From contig NZ_CP029192.1 in assembly GCF_008642315.1 (NCBI RefSeq), positions 4,836,001-4,900,000 on the forward strand: a stretch of DNA of 64,000 nt, given 5' to 3'. The notes below the pieces were generated by a model. That model searched no databases. It was not told the DNA's origin and saw only the letters and a list, made by a program, of their open reading frames with translations. The stretch is from Streptomyces venezuelae. GTDB lineage: Bacteria > Actinomycetota > Actinomycetes > Streptomycetales > Streptomycetaceae. The position numbers and the translations under genes are program-made. This document shows, in pieces, positions 8,377 to 16,531 of this stretch; positions within the stretch are counted from its first letter, which is position 1, and the number at the start of each line of letters is the position of its first letter.

Positions 8377-8949
8377 ATGATCGAGATTCCGTCCGACCTG
8401 AACCCCGACCTCGTCCCCCTCGCCTGGCTCCTCGGCAACTGGGCGGGCGCGGGCGTGACCGACTTCCCCGGCGCCGAGAAGGCGAACTTCGGCCAGGAGG
8501 TCTCCTTCACCCATGACGGGCGGGACTTCATCGAGTACCGCTCGTACAGCTGGATCCTCGACTCCGAGGGCAACAAGGTGAAGCCGCTGGAGACCGAGTC
8601 CGGGTTCTGGCGTATCGACAAGGACCGCAAGGTCGAGGTCGTCATGGTCCGCGACGACGGCGTCGTCGAGGTCTGGTACGGCGAGCTCGCCGACAAGAAG
8701 CCGCAGATCGACCTGGCCACCGACGCCGTCGCCCGCACCGCGGCCTCCGGCCCGTACACCGGCGGCAAGCGTCTGTACGGCTACGTGAAGGGCGACCTGA
8801 TGTGGGTCGGCGAGAAGCAGACCCCCGAGGTGCCGCTGCGCCCCTACATGTCGGCCCAGCTGAAGAAGGTCGTCACCCCCGAAGAGGTCGCCGACATGGC
8901 CCGCAACCTCGGCGATCTCCCCGACGACGGCATCGCTTTCTTCAAGTAA
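8377..8949 (+). CDS. nitrobindin/FABP-like beta-barrel protein (THAP4-type domain)
   Basis: The 190-residue protein has the nitrobindin signature GNWAGAG (GxWxGxG) near residue 20 and an FABP-like ten-strand barrel. Family members with a C-terminal His bind ferric heme and react with NO or peroxynitrite. Here the matching stretch reads PLRPYMSAQLKKV with no His, so heme binding by the canonical ligand is doubtful. The gene precedes nur closely, and the two may share regulation. A role in ligand binding is inferred from fold only. Confidence 0.83.
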   Translation: MIEIPSDLNPDLVPLAWLLGNWAGAGVTDFPGAEKANFGQEVSFTHDGRDFIEYRSYSWILDSEGNKVKPLETESGFWRIDKDRKVEVVMVRDDGVVEVWYGELADKKPQIDLATDAVARTAASGPYTGGKRLYGYVKGDLMWVGEKQTPEVPLRPYMSAQLKKVVTPEEVADMARNLGDLPDDGIAFFK

Positions 8950-8965
8950 GCCTAGACTTCGTGGT

Positions 8966-9400
8966 GTGGCGAGCACCGATTCCGACTGGAAGAGCGACCT
9001 GCGTCAGCGCGGCTACCGGCTGACGCCGCAGCGACAGCTTGTCCTCGAAGCCGTCGACACCCTGGAACACGCGACCCCCGACGACATCCTCTGCGAAGTG
9101 CGCAAGACGGCGTCGGGGGTCAACATCTCCACGGTCTACCGCACCCTGGAGCTCCTGGAGGAGCTGGGCCTGGTCAGCCACGCCCACCTCGGGCACGGCG
9201 CGCCGACCTACCACCTCGCGGACCGGCACCACCACATCCACCTGGTCTGCCGGGACTGCACGGACGTCATCGAGGCCGACACCGAGATCGCCGCGGAGTT
9301 CACCGACAAACTGCGGAAGACCTTCGGCTTCGACACCGACCTCAAGCACTTCGCGATCTTCGGGCAGTGCGGGAAGTGCAAGGGCTCGGACACGGAGTAG
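8966..9400 (+). CDS. nur: Nur, nickel-responsive Fur-family regulator
   Basis: The 144-residue protein has an N-terminal winged helix (RGYRLTPQRQLVLEAV, then STVYRTLELLEELGLV) and a C-terminal dimerisation domain with the metal-binding HHHIHLVC segment and CxxC pairs at 95/98 and 135/138. His72 and His74 (VSHAHLGHG) correspond to the nickel site of S. coelicolor Nur, which with Ni(II) represses nickel uptake genes and the Fe-superoxide dismutase gene. Identification is by recall of SCO4179. GTG 8966 lies 7 bases after a TAGACT -10 element, so the message may be leaderless. Confidence 0.94.
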   Translation: MASTDSDWKSDLRQRGYRLTPQRQLVLEAVDTLEHATPDDILCEVRKTASGVNISTVYRTLELLEELGLVSHAHLGHGAPTYHLADRHHHIHLVCRDCTDVIEADTEIAAEFTDKLRKTFGFDTDLKHFAIFGQCGKCKGSDTE

Positions 9401-9447
9401 GGGCTCGGAATAAGCGCGGGCGCGGGCTGGTCGTAGTCTTTGTGAAC

Positions 9448-10413
9448 ATGAAGAGCCCCCTGTTGTCCCTGCCCGGCGCCGTCCCCGCCGAGGGCGTGGA
9501 CGAAGGCGTCGCCGCCCACTACGGCGAACTGTTCCGCGAGCAGCGCGCCCTCGCCGACGGCACCGGCTTCGTCGACCTCTCGCACCGCGGCGTGGTCACC
9601 GTCACCGGATCCGACCGGCTGAGCTGGCTGCACCTGCTGCTCACCCAGCACCTCACCGAGCTGCCCGCGGGCCAGGCCACCGAAGCGCTGATCCTCTCCG
9701 CCAACGGCCACATCGAGCACCACCTCTCCCTCGTCGACGACGGCGAGACCGTCTGGGCGCACGTCGAGCCCGGCACGCAGGACGCCCTCATCGCGTACCT
9801 GGAGAGCATGAAGTTCTTCTACCGCGTCGAGGTCGCCGACCGCACCGACGACATCGCCGTCGTGCACCTGCCCGCCGGTTCCATCGCGCCGGTCCCGGAC
9901 GGCGTCGTCGTACGCGAGACCGCGCACGGCCGCGACCTGTTCCTGCCGCGCACCGACCTGGAGGCGTACGCGGAGGGGAACGGCCCCGCCGCGGGCCTCC
10001 TCGCGTACGAGGCGCTCCGCGTGGAGACCCACCGCCCGCGCCTCGGTTTCGAGACCGACCACCGCACCATCCCGCACGAGCTGGGCTGGATCGGCTCCGC
10101 GGTGCACCTGCAGAAGGGCTGCTACCGCGGCCAGGAGACCGTCGCCCGCGTCCAGAACCTGGGGAAGCCGCCGCGCCGCCTGGTATTCCTGCACCTGGAC
10201 GGCAGCGAGGTGCACCTGCCCGCGGCGGGGACGCCGCTGCACCTCGCGAGCGAGGGCGTCGAGGGACGCAAGCTCGGGTTCATCACCACGGCCGTACGCC
10301 ACCACGAGCTCGGGCCGATCGCGCTGGGCCTGGTCAAGCGCAACGTGCCGCTGGACGCGGGGCTCGTGGCGGGGGACACCGCCGCGGCCCAGGAAGTGGT
10401 CGTGGAGCCGTAG
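9448..10413 (+). CDS. ygfZ: YgfZ/GcvT-like folate-binding protein
   Basis: The 321-residue protein has the GcvT/YgfZ fold, and the signature KGCYRGQE occurs near residue 225. YgfZ proteins bind tetrahydrofolate and help assemble or repair Fe-S enzymes such as the tRNA methylthiolase MiaB. ATG 9448 is chosen because TAGTCT lies 8 bases upstream, giving a leaderless or very short leader, and because upstream codons do not resemble the family. It follows nur by 47 bp. Confidence 0.92.
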   Translation: MKSPLLSLPGAVPAEGVDEGVAAHYGELFREQRALADGTGFVDLSHRGVVTVTGSDRLSWLHLLLTQHLTELPAGQATEALILSANGHIEHHLSLVDDGETVWAHVEPGTQDALIAYLESMKFFYRVEVADRTDDIAVVHLPAGSIAPVPDGVVVRETAHGRDLFLPRTDLEAYAEGNGPAAGLLAYEALRVETHRPRLGFETDHRTIPHELGWIGSAVHLQKGCYRGQETVARVQNLGKPPRRLVFLHLDGSEVHLPAAGTPLHLASEGVEGRKLGFITTAVRHHELGPIALGLVKRNVPLDAGLVAGDTAAAQEVVVEP

Positions 10414-10435
10414 GGCCTCAGGGTTTGCGGCGGGG

Positions 10436-10861
10436 TCACATCTCGAGCAGCACCGTGAACGGGCCGTCGTTCGTCAGGCCCACTCGCATCTGCGCCCCGA
10501 AGCGGCCCGTAGCGACCGTCGCCCCCAGGGCGCGGAGCTGCGACACCACCTCGTCGACCAGGGGCTCGGCCACGGGTCCAGGGGCCGCCGCGTTCCAGGT
10601 GGGGCGGCGGCCCTTCCGTGCGTCGCCGTAGAGCGTGAACTGGCTGATGACCAGGAGCGGCGCGTCGATGTCGCTGCACGACTTCTCGTCGGACAGCATG
10701 CGCACCGACCACAGTTTGCGGGCCAGTTGGGCGGCCTTCTCCTTGGTGTCGTCGTGCGTGACGCCCACCAGGACGCACAGGCCCTCGCCGTTGATCTCGC
10801 CCACCGTCTCGCCGTCGACGACCACACTCGCTCCGTCGACCCTCTGCACCACTGCTCGCAT
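10436..10861 (-). CDS. dtd: D-aminoacyl-tRNA deacylase
   Basis: The 141-residue protein begins [17 protein letters not shown] and carries the two DTD motifs: SQFTLYGD (catalytic SQxTLY) and [12 protein letters not shown] (NxGP). It removes D-amino acids and glycine mischarged on tRNA. Length and start are typical. It is convergent with ygfZ and transcribed away from rsiG. Confidence 0.95.
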   Translation of the reverse strand: MRAVVQRVDGASVVVDGETVGEINGEGLCVLVGVTHDDTKEKAAQLARKLWSVRMLSDEKSCSDIDAPLLVISQFTLYGDARKGRRPTWNAAAPGPVAEPLVDEVVSQLRALGATVATGRFGAQMRVGLTNDGPFTVLLEM

Positions 10862-11025
10862 ACGGCCATCATGCCGTGCCGCACGAGGCGCCCGGGACGG
10901 GCCCGCGATCCCCCCATCCGGGGCCGATTCCGGGCACTCGGCCACATAGCGGCCACTCGGGGTGGCACGATGCTCACACGCGGTGCACCGCGTCGGCCGG
11001 TCGAGGGGACGGGTAGAGCCAGATG

Positions 11026-11643
11026 ATGAGCACATCGAGTACGGGGCAGACACCGGGGCGCATCTCGCTGCGGCGCACGCAGAGCGCGCGGCCGCCGGCG
11101 CAGCGCACGGGGAGTCGGCTGCTGCCCGAGGTGCCCCAGCACGACCTGGCCGCGCTCCGTCTGCCGGAGCTCCGTGAGCTGCGCAGGTCCGCGCAGCAGG
11201 ACGAGGCCGACCTCAGCTATGTGCGGCGGCTGCTGCAGGGGCGCATCGACATCCTGCGCGCCGAGATCGCACGCCGCGGGACGCCCGGCTCGCCGGACTC
11301 ACCGGCGCCGGCTCCGGAGTCGACGGTCGTGGACCGGCTCGCGGAGATCCTGAAGGACGCCCCGGCCCGCCACCGCTCCTCCGCCCGGCACGTCACGCTC
11401 GGCACGCCGCTCGGCGAGGAGTCCCGCCTGCTGGCCACGGAGATGCTCGCCGACGTCGAACTCTCCGACCTGGCGGCACGCACCGACGACGAACTGGACG
11501 CGGCCATGGGCCGCCTCGTCCGCTACGAACAGCAGGTGTCCCGGCGCAGACAGGGTCTGCAGCGCACGGCGGACGACTGCTCGGCGGAGATCGCGCGGCG
11601 GTATCGAGTGGGCGAGGCGCAGGTCGACGACCTGCTGCTGTGA
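11026..11643 (+). CDS. rsiG: RsiG, c-di-GMP-dependent anti-sigma factor for WhiG
   Basis: The protein is about 205 residues; an ATG at 11023 is an equal alternative. Two helices each carry the E(X)3S(X)2R(X)3Q(X)3D signature: E61-S65-R68-Q72-D76 in [17 protein letters not shown], and E169-S173-R176-Q180-D184 in [17 protein letters not shown] (numbering from 11023). In Streptomyces RsiG these helices form an antiparallel coiled coil that binds a c-di-GMP dimer and sequesters sigma WhiG until c-di-GMP falls and sporulation starts. Both motifs are intact. The N-terminal 40 residues are basic and probably disordered. Confidence 0.93.
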   Translation: MSTSSTGQTPGRISLRRTQSARPPAQRTGSRLLPEVPQHDLAALRLPELRELRRSAQQDEADLSYVRRLLQGRIDILRAEIARRGTPGSPDSPAPAPESTVVDRLAEILKDAPARHRSSARHVTLGTPLGEESRLLATEMLADVELSDLAARTDDELDAAMGRLVRYEQQVSRRRQGLQRTADDCSAEIARRYRVGEAQVDDLLL

Positions 11644-11954
11644 GCGGTCGGCCCGTGGCGCGGGCGGCTGACGCTTCCGTGGCGGGCGATGGCTGACGCG
11701 TCAGTGCCGCGGGATTCGGCGCTCGGGCTCGGGTGGGGGAGGAGCGGACGGGCGCCGGCACGGTGTCCGACGCCCGGTTCCGCATGTCCGGGCGGCCAGC
11801 CACAGCCCCCGGACCTGTTCTGAGCCCCGGCCCTCCGTAGCAAATGGACCGGGGCCCAGCCCCCCATACGACTGATCGGACTCCCGGCTCCCCTCCGGAT
11901 GGGAGCCCGGTCAGCCGGGCCTTGTGCGGTCGGGTCTCGTGCGGTCGGGCGGGG
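11644..11954. other. intergenic region between rsiG and the small membrane protein gene
   Basis: I see no supportable gene in these 311 bases. A hairpin at 11884-11910 (CCGGCTCCC with GGGAGCCCGG, one bulge) lies at the convergent end of the two flanking genes and is a weak terminator candidate. Confidence 0.5.
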
Positions 11955-12140
11955 TCAGCCCGACTGGGCGAGGAGCAGGACGAGCAGGCCCGCTCCGACG
12001 CCGCTGAGCTTGACGTTCTTGGCCTTGATTCCGATGGTCAGCAGGACGAAGGCGACGATGCCGAGCGGTCCGTACTTCCACTGGATGAGCTGCTCGAAGG
12101 CGATGGCGAGGGCGGCGACGGCGATGGCGATGAGCGGCAT
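11955..12140 (-). CDS. 61-residue membrane protein, partner unit of devE
   Basis: The peptide begins MPLIAIAVAALAIAFEQLIQ and has two membrane helices separated by WKYGPLGIV, with a KAKN loop. Start ATG 12140 follows GGGGGAAC. It is a clear paralogue of the 62-residue protein at 13266-13454 (shared AxEQLxQWKYGPxGIV core). Each is transcribed divergently from a DevA-type GntR regulator. Function is unknown. The conserved pairing suggests that the regulator controls it, or that it feeds a membrane signal to the regulator. Confidence 0.83.
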   Translation of the reverse strand: MPLIAIAVAALAIAFEQLIQWKYGPLGIVAFVLLTIGIKAKNVKLSGVGAGLLVLLLAQSG

Positions 12141-12196
12141 GACGTTCCCCCATATCGGGCTGGTGGCCAACCCCGGAGGGGTCTGACCAGGTCGCC

Positions 12197-12215
12197 GAAG
12201 TTGGCTACCAACTTC
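12197..12215. promoter_or_regulatory. palindromic operator between the small membrane protein gene and devE
   Basis: Perfect arms GAAGTTGG and CCAACTTC flank CTA. A matching but shorter palindrome (AGTTGG, CAA, CCAACT) stands at the same place in the devA unit. It is a likely binding site for DevE and/or DevA; this is inference from conservation and position. Confidence 0.6.
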
Positions 12216-12288
12216 AACTGACTTATCTCCGCTGGGAGTCGACTCATAACCACCTTTCCTGCAACTCCCCTAAGATGGCGCGAAGTTG

Positions 12289-12300
12289 TACTGTTTGGTT
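12289..12300 (+). promoter_or_regulatory. -10 element of leaderless devE
   Basis: TACTGT (12289-12294) lies six bases before GTG 12301. The devA unit has TATCGT exactly six bases before its GTG. Both are preceded by the same GCAACTCCCC...GATGGCG block, which supports promoter function and a leaderless start. Confidence 0.55.
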
Positions 12301-13206
12301 GTGAGCACCGAACACGCCGCCGTCAACGGGCGCAAGCGAGCGCAGCGGAGCCACCGAGAGGTTGCCGACGTGCTGCGCGACCGGATCAGAACCGGGTCGC
12401 TGCGGCCCGGCCAGCGCATGCCGACGCAGGCCGAGCTGGCCGACGAGTTCGGCGTGGAACGGGGAGCCGTGCGGGAAGCGCTGCGCATCCTGCACCGTGA
12501 GCATCTGCTGTCCAACGTGTCCAAGGGGAGCCCCGCCACGGTCGCGGACGCCGCGGAGCGTGCTTCGGCCGGTCCCGGCGAGGTGCGGCCGCAGCCCACG
12601 ATGGTCGGCCTCGCCCCGCGGATCGCCGCCGCCTTCGACGTGCCGCACGTGGAGATAGACGCCCTCTGTCTCACGTCCATCTCGCTCACCATGGCCATCG
12701 GTGAACCGCTGCGCCAGATCCACGCGGGACGGCGTAAACCGGCCAAGGTCGACGTCCGGGTGCTGCTGCCCAGCCGCGACATCGACCTCGCCTTCCCCGC
12801 GCCGGTCGACGGCGGGGACCTCCAGGGCGACCGGGTCCACCGCCGCTGGCTCGACCAGCGCAACGCGCAGGGGCAGGTGTTGCGCCACAACCTCCTCGCG
12901 CTGCGGTCGTCGCACGGCATCGACGTATCGGTGCAGTTCCGCGCGCTGCCGTTCACGCCGCCCGTGAAGCTGTACCTGATCAACGGCACGGAGGCGCTCT
13001 TCGCCTACTACACGCTCACCAAGCGGGACGAGGAGATCGGCAAGGAGTCCCTGGAGATGTACGACGCGCAGGGCACGCAGTCGATGCTCTTCCCGTTCAA
13101 GGAGGGGGACGGGTTGCGGGACACGACGTTCGTGGAACAGTCCCATCTGTGGTTCAACGCCCTCTGGAACACGATCAGTCAGGACTTGGAGCTGGCGGCG
13201 GGCTGA
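12301..13206 (+). CDS. devE: DevE, GntR-family developmental regulator (DevA paralogue)
   Basis: The 301-residue protein starts at GTG 12301. Residues 15-85 form a GntR winged helix (REVADVLRDRIRTGSLRPGQ, QAELADEFGVERGAVREALR). The rest is a DevA-type effector domain with VEIDALCLTSISL, VDVRVLLPSRDIDLAFP and PVKLYLINGTEALFAYY. It has exactly the length of DevA downstream. In S. coelicolor the devA-like duplicates are reported to have distinct developmental roles (devE = SCO4188). The ligand is unknown. The effector domain looks like a degenerate phospholipase-D-like fold, which is my inference. Confidence 0.9.
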   Translation: MSTEHAAVNGRKRAQRSHREVADVLRDRIRTGSLRPGQRMPTQAELADEFGVERGAVREALRILHREHLLSNVSKGSPATVADAAERASAGPGEVRPQPTMVGLAPRIAAAFDVPHVEIDALCLTSISLTMAIGEPLRQIHAGRRKPAKVDVRVLLPSRDIDLAFPAPVDGGDLQGDRVHRRWLDQRNAQGQVLRHNLLALRSSHGIDVSVQFRALPFTPPVKLYLINGTEALFAYYTLTKRDEEIGKESLEMYDAQGTQSMLFPFKEGDGLRDTTFVEQSHLWFNALWNTISQDLELAAG

Positions 13207-13265
13207 GCGTCCCGGGGCCCTCGCGGGGCCCGCGAGGGGTGATGCCGACCGCCGGCTCCGCCGGA

Positions 13266-13454
13266 TCAGCCGGCCGGACCCGTCACCATCAGGGCGAGGA
13301 CGACGGCTCCGATGGAACTGCAGGTGGCGTTCTTCGCCTTGACGCCCACGGTCAGCAGAAGGAGGCCGACGATGCCCATCGGTCCGTACTTCCACTGCAC
13401 GAGCTGTTCCAGGGCGACAGCGACCACGGCTGCGAGGAGGGCTATGGCGGGCAT
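13266..13454 (-). CDS. 62-residue membrane protein, partner unit of devA
   Basis: The peptide begins MPAIALLAAVVAVALEQLVQ and has two membrane helices around WKYGPMGIVGLLLLTVGVKAKN. Start ATG 13454 has AAGGAGGAACCACC upstream, a strong ribosome binding site. It is the paralogue of the protein at 11955-12140 and is divergent from devA. Function unknown. Confidence 0.83.
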   Translation of the reverse strand: MPAIALLAAVVAVALEQLVQWKYGPMGIVGLLLLTVGVKAKNATCSSIGAVVLALMVTGPAG

Positions 13455-13483
13455 GGTGGTTCCTCCTTCTGCCATCTTGAGCC

Positions 13484-13498
13484 AGTTGGCAACCAACT
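13484..13498. promoter_or_regulatory. palindromic operator between the small membrane protein gene and devA
   Basis: Arms AGTTGG and CCAACT flank CAA. This is the counterpart of the 12197-12215 palindrome. DevA autorepression through such a site is plausible but not shown. Confidence 0.55.
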
Positions 13499-13573
13499 CT
13501 GTTTGAGTTGTCCCCACTTGGCGAGATCTCCAAAACAACTTCCCTGCAACTCCCCAGAGATGGCGGTCAGTTG

Positions 13574-13585
13574 TATCGTCTGGTC
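13574..13585 (+). promoter_or_regulatory. -10 element of leaderless devA
   Basis: TATCGT (13574-13579) lies six bases before GTG 13586, the same geometry as at devE, and the upstream block CCTGCAACTCCCC...GATGGCG is conserved between the two units. Confidence 0.55.
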
Positions 13586-14491
13586 GTGACCCAGGAGAAC
13601 GTGGCAGTGAACGGCAGAAGCAGAAGAAGACTCACCCCACAGGACATCGCCGACACCCTCCGCGACCGCATCCGGGCGGGCGAACTCAAGGCGGGCGAAC
13701 GCCTGCCGACCCAGGCGGAACTCGCCGGGGAGTTCGGCGTCGAACGAGGCGCCGTACGCCAGGCGATGAAGAAGCTCCAGGCCGAGGGCCTGCTGTCCAA
13801 CGTGAGCAAGGGCAGCCCGCCCCGGGTGGCCCAGTCGGCGCCGCCCCCCGTGGGCAAGGAACCCCAGCCGTCCATGGTCGCCCTGGCCCCGAGGCTCGCG
13901 GCGGCCTTCGCCGAGCCGCACGTGCGGATCGACGTCGTCTCGTACACCGCGGAGACGCTGATGATCGCGCTCGGAGAGCCGGTGCGACTCATCCACGAGG
14001 GTCGCCTGCGCCCCCAGTCGATCACCGCGCGGATCCTCCTGCCGAGCAGCGACATCGAGCTGGCGTTCCCCGTGCCGATGGAGGGCGGCGACGAGGGCCG
14101 GGAACGCCTCCACCAGCGCTGGCACGCCCAGCGCAACGCCCAGGGCCAGGTCCTCCGCCACAACCTGCGCGCCCTGCGCGCCTCCCACGGAATCGACGTC
14201 GACGTCACGTTCCGCGCGCTGCCGTTCACGACGCCGGTGAAGCTCTATCTGCTGAACGGGCGGGAGGCGTTGTTGGCGTATTACACGTTGGCGCCCACGT
14301 CCGTGGAACTGGAGGCGCCCGACGGGGCGAACGAGGTGATGGACATCTGGGACGCGGGAGGCATCAAGGCCCCGGTCTTCTCCTTCGAGAAAGCCGCGGA
14401 CACCTCTCGCGACACGGTCTTCGTCCAGGAGTCGCAGAACTGGTTCGACGCCCTCTGGGAAACGATCACTTCCGACCTGACACTCTCTTAA
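13586..14491 (+). CDS. devA: DevA, GntR-family regulator of aerial development
   Basis: The 301-residue protein starts at GTG 13586. The GntR winged helix spans about residues 15-85 (PQDIADTLRDRIRAGELKAG, then QAELAGEFGVERGAVRQAMK). The effector domain contains VRIDVVSYTAETLMIALGEP, ARILLPSSDIELAFP and PVKLYLLNGREALLAYY, and ends with FDALWETI. In S. coelicolor DevA (SCO4190) is needed for normal aerial hyphae and is co-transcribed with devB. Here the devA stop TAA abuts the devB ATG, which agrees. Assignment is by recalled synteny and sequence. Confidence 0.92.
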   Translation: MTQENVAVNGRSRRRLTPQDIADTLRDRIRAGELKAGERLPTQAELAGEFGVERGAVRQAMKKLQAEGLLSNVSKGSPPRVAQSAPPPVGKEPQPSMVALAPRLAAAFAEPHVRIDVVSYTAETLMIALGEPVRLIHEGRLRPQSITARILLPSSDIELAFPVPMEGGDEGRERLHQRWHAQRNAQGQVLRHNLRALRASHGIDVDVTFRALPFTTPVKLYLLNGREALLAYYTLAPTSVELEAPDGANEVMDIWDAGGIKAPVFSFEKAADTSRDTVFVQESQNWFDALWETITSDLTLS

Positions 14492-15259
14492 ATGACATCT
14501 GATTCGACGCAGTCCGACGCGACGCCGACCGAATCGGCGGCGGATGAGACCGAACGTCTTCGGGACGTGGTCGCTCCCATCCGCTTCGTGCTCTTCGACT
14601 TCGACGGACCCATCTGCCGCCTCTTCGCCGGACGCCCGGCGGCGGACGTGGCGCGGGACCTGGTCCAGTGGTTGAAGGAGCGAGGGCTGCGCGGCCTGCT
14701 CACCGCCGAGGAGAAGCAGCAGCCCGACCCCTACGTCGTACTGCGCGCCGTCCACCGCCGTCACCCCCGCAGTGACCTGGTCGTCGAGCTGGAGCGGTGG
14801 CTCACCCGTCAGGAGCTGAACGCCGTGACGACGGCCATGCCGACCGCGTACGTCGACCCGCTGATCCGCACCTGGTCGGCGGTCGGCGCCCGGCTCGCGG
14901 TGACGACGAACAACGCGCCCTGCGCGGTGGGCAGGTACCTGGAGCGGCGCGGCATCCTGGAATGCTTCGCGCCCCACATATACGGCCGCACCCAGGACCT
15001 CAGCCGGCTCAAGCCCGACCCGGACTGCGTGGAGAGGGCCCTGCGCGCCTTGGGGGCGGATCCGCGGGCGACCTTGATGATCGGTGACGCGCCGTCCGAC
15101 TACGCGGCGGCACGGCAGGCAGGCGTGCGCTTCCTCGGGTACGCGCGCAACGACCGCAAGGCGCGCCTGCTGCGCGAGGCGGGCGCGGGACACCTGGTCG
15201 ACTCTCTCGAACGTCTCTCCAGGGTTGTATACGCCATCGGGGACATGAAGGCGCCGTAA
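14492..15259 (+). CDS. devB: DevB, HAD-superfamily hydrolase
   Basis: The 255-residue protein has the HAD motifs: FVLFDFDGPICRLFAG (DxD-type motif I, nucleophile Asp in FDFDG), VTTNNAP (motif II), the motif III Lys in SRLKPDPDCV, and MIGDAPSDYAAARQAG (motif IV). It is probably a phosphatase for a small phosphorylated metabolite. It begins directly at the devA stop codon, so translation is coupled. S. coelicolor DevB (SCO4191) is implicated in development with devA. The substrate is unknown. Confidence 0.9.
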   Translation: MTSDSTQSDATPTESAADETERLRDVVAPIRFVLFDFDGPICRLFAGRPAADVARDLVQWLKERGLRGLLTAEEKQQPDPYVVLRAVHRRHPRSDLVVELERWLTRQELNAVTTAMPTAYVDPLIRTWSAVGARLAVTTNNAPCAVGRYLERRGILECFAPHIYGRTQDLSRLKPDPDCVERALRALGADPRATLMIGDAPSDYAAARQAGVRFLGYARNDRKARLLREAGAGHLVDSLERLSRVVYAIGDMKAP

Positions 15260-15350
15260 AGCAGCAGGCCGAACAAGCAAGCGCCACGCCGACGTCCACT
15301 ATGTGGCATGTGGCAGGAACGGTTCCGTGATCCGGATACCCTCTGCGCTC

Positions 15351-16481
15351 ATGCCGTCCCCTCCGCCTCGCACCCCCCACGAGGCGCCGAAGACCGGGCT
15401 CCGCGAGACGTGGATCCGACGCCTCGCCGAACTGCACCGGGAGCACCCGAAGCGCCAGGTCGTGGCCGGTCACCACAACATCAACCACGTCGTGCCGCTC
15501 GGCTGGTCCCTCGCCGTGCTGCTGGGCACGATGCCGTTCCGTGCGCGGGTCAAGTGCCGGATGCCGCGCGAGACGGTGGAAGTGGTGCCCCGCATCTGGC
15601 CGAGCGAGCCCGAACTGCTCGCGGTGGTCAGCCGCCATCTGAAGGAAGTCCCGCGCTGCCTGCGGGACTTCGGCGACTGGTCGCTGCACTCCTACCGGGC
15701 CGGCCAGGCACTCTCCGACCTCGTGCCGGAAGGCTCCATCGGGGAGCCGTTGATGCGCTCCTTCGCGGAGTTCTTCGCACGTGCCGCGGCCGTACCCGAG
15801 GACGAACTCCCGCCCCGCCCACGCGGATGGCCCGAGTCGGGCCGGTCCGAGGAGTTCCTCCAGTGGCTCGTCGACTTCACCGAGCACCGGGTGCACGCCC
15901 CGAACCGCCGGCGCTTCGACTCCCTCTTCTCGGCGGTCGGGGTACGCCCCGACGCCCTGGCCGCCTTCCGTGACGACCCGGAGCGCCCGCGGCTGACACC
16001 GCGCCCCTTCTGCCTCCTCCACACCGACGTGCACCGCGCGAACGTCGTGGTCGACCGCAAGCAACTGGCGGTGATCGACTGGGAGCTGGCCATGTACGGC
16101 GACCCCCTGCACGACCTCGCCGTCCACGTCGTCCGCATGGACTACGAGAAGGACGAACAGACCCGGGTCAAGGAACTGTGGGCCGAGGCGATGGAACGAG
16201 CGGGCCACGCCGACATGACGGCCGGGATGACCGTCGACCTCCCCGTCTACCTGGACTTCGAGTACGCCCAGTCGGTCTTCCCCGACATCATGCGAGCCGC
16301 CCTCGACCTGACGGCCCTGCCCGGCGCCCCGGACCTGGCCGACTACGCGGGCGCGGCGGCACGTGTGTGCCGGGCGGTGCGCCGGGCGGCGGAACCACTG
16401 AAGCTGGTCTCGGTGCCGGATGAGGGAGTTGCCGAGAAGGCTCTTCGGGAGTGGTACGAGGGGCCGTTCGGCGGGGCATGA
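15351..16481 (+). CDS. phosphotransferase (APH/choline-kinase-like fold)
   Basis: The 376-residue protein carries the aminoglycoside-phosphotransferase-type catalytic loop HTDVHRANVVVD (HxDxxxxN) and the metal site IDWELAMYGDP. The substrate region is unlike known resistance enzymes. ATG 15351 is chosen because TACCCT lies 8 bases before it, giving a leaderless or short leader; GTG 15327 is an alternative. It lies next to devAB, so a kinase and a phosphatase stand side by side. A shared substrate is only a guess. Confidence 0.85.
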   Translation: MPSPPPRTPHEAPKTGLRETWIRRLAELHREHPKRQVVAGHHNINHVVPLGWSLAVLLGTMPFRARVKCRMPRETVEVVPRIWPSEPELLAVVSRHLKEVPRCLRDFGDWSLHSYRAGQALSDLVPEGSIGEPLMRSFAEFFARAAAVPEDELPPRPRGWPESGRSEEFLQWLVDFTEHRVHAPNRRRFDSLFSAVGVRPDALAAFRDDPERPRLTPRPFCLLHTDVHRANVVVDRKQLAVIDWELAMYGDPLHDLAVHVVRMDYEKDEQTRVKELWAEAMERAGHADMTAGMTVDLPVYLDFEYAQSVFPDIMRAALDLTALPGAPDLADYAGAAARVCRAVRRAAEPLKLVSVPDEGVAEKALREWYEGPFGGA

Positions 16482-16531
16482 CCGACGTGGCGGCATGCGC
16501 CGGACAACTCCCGTGACGCGAGGGGAGTCCG

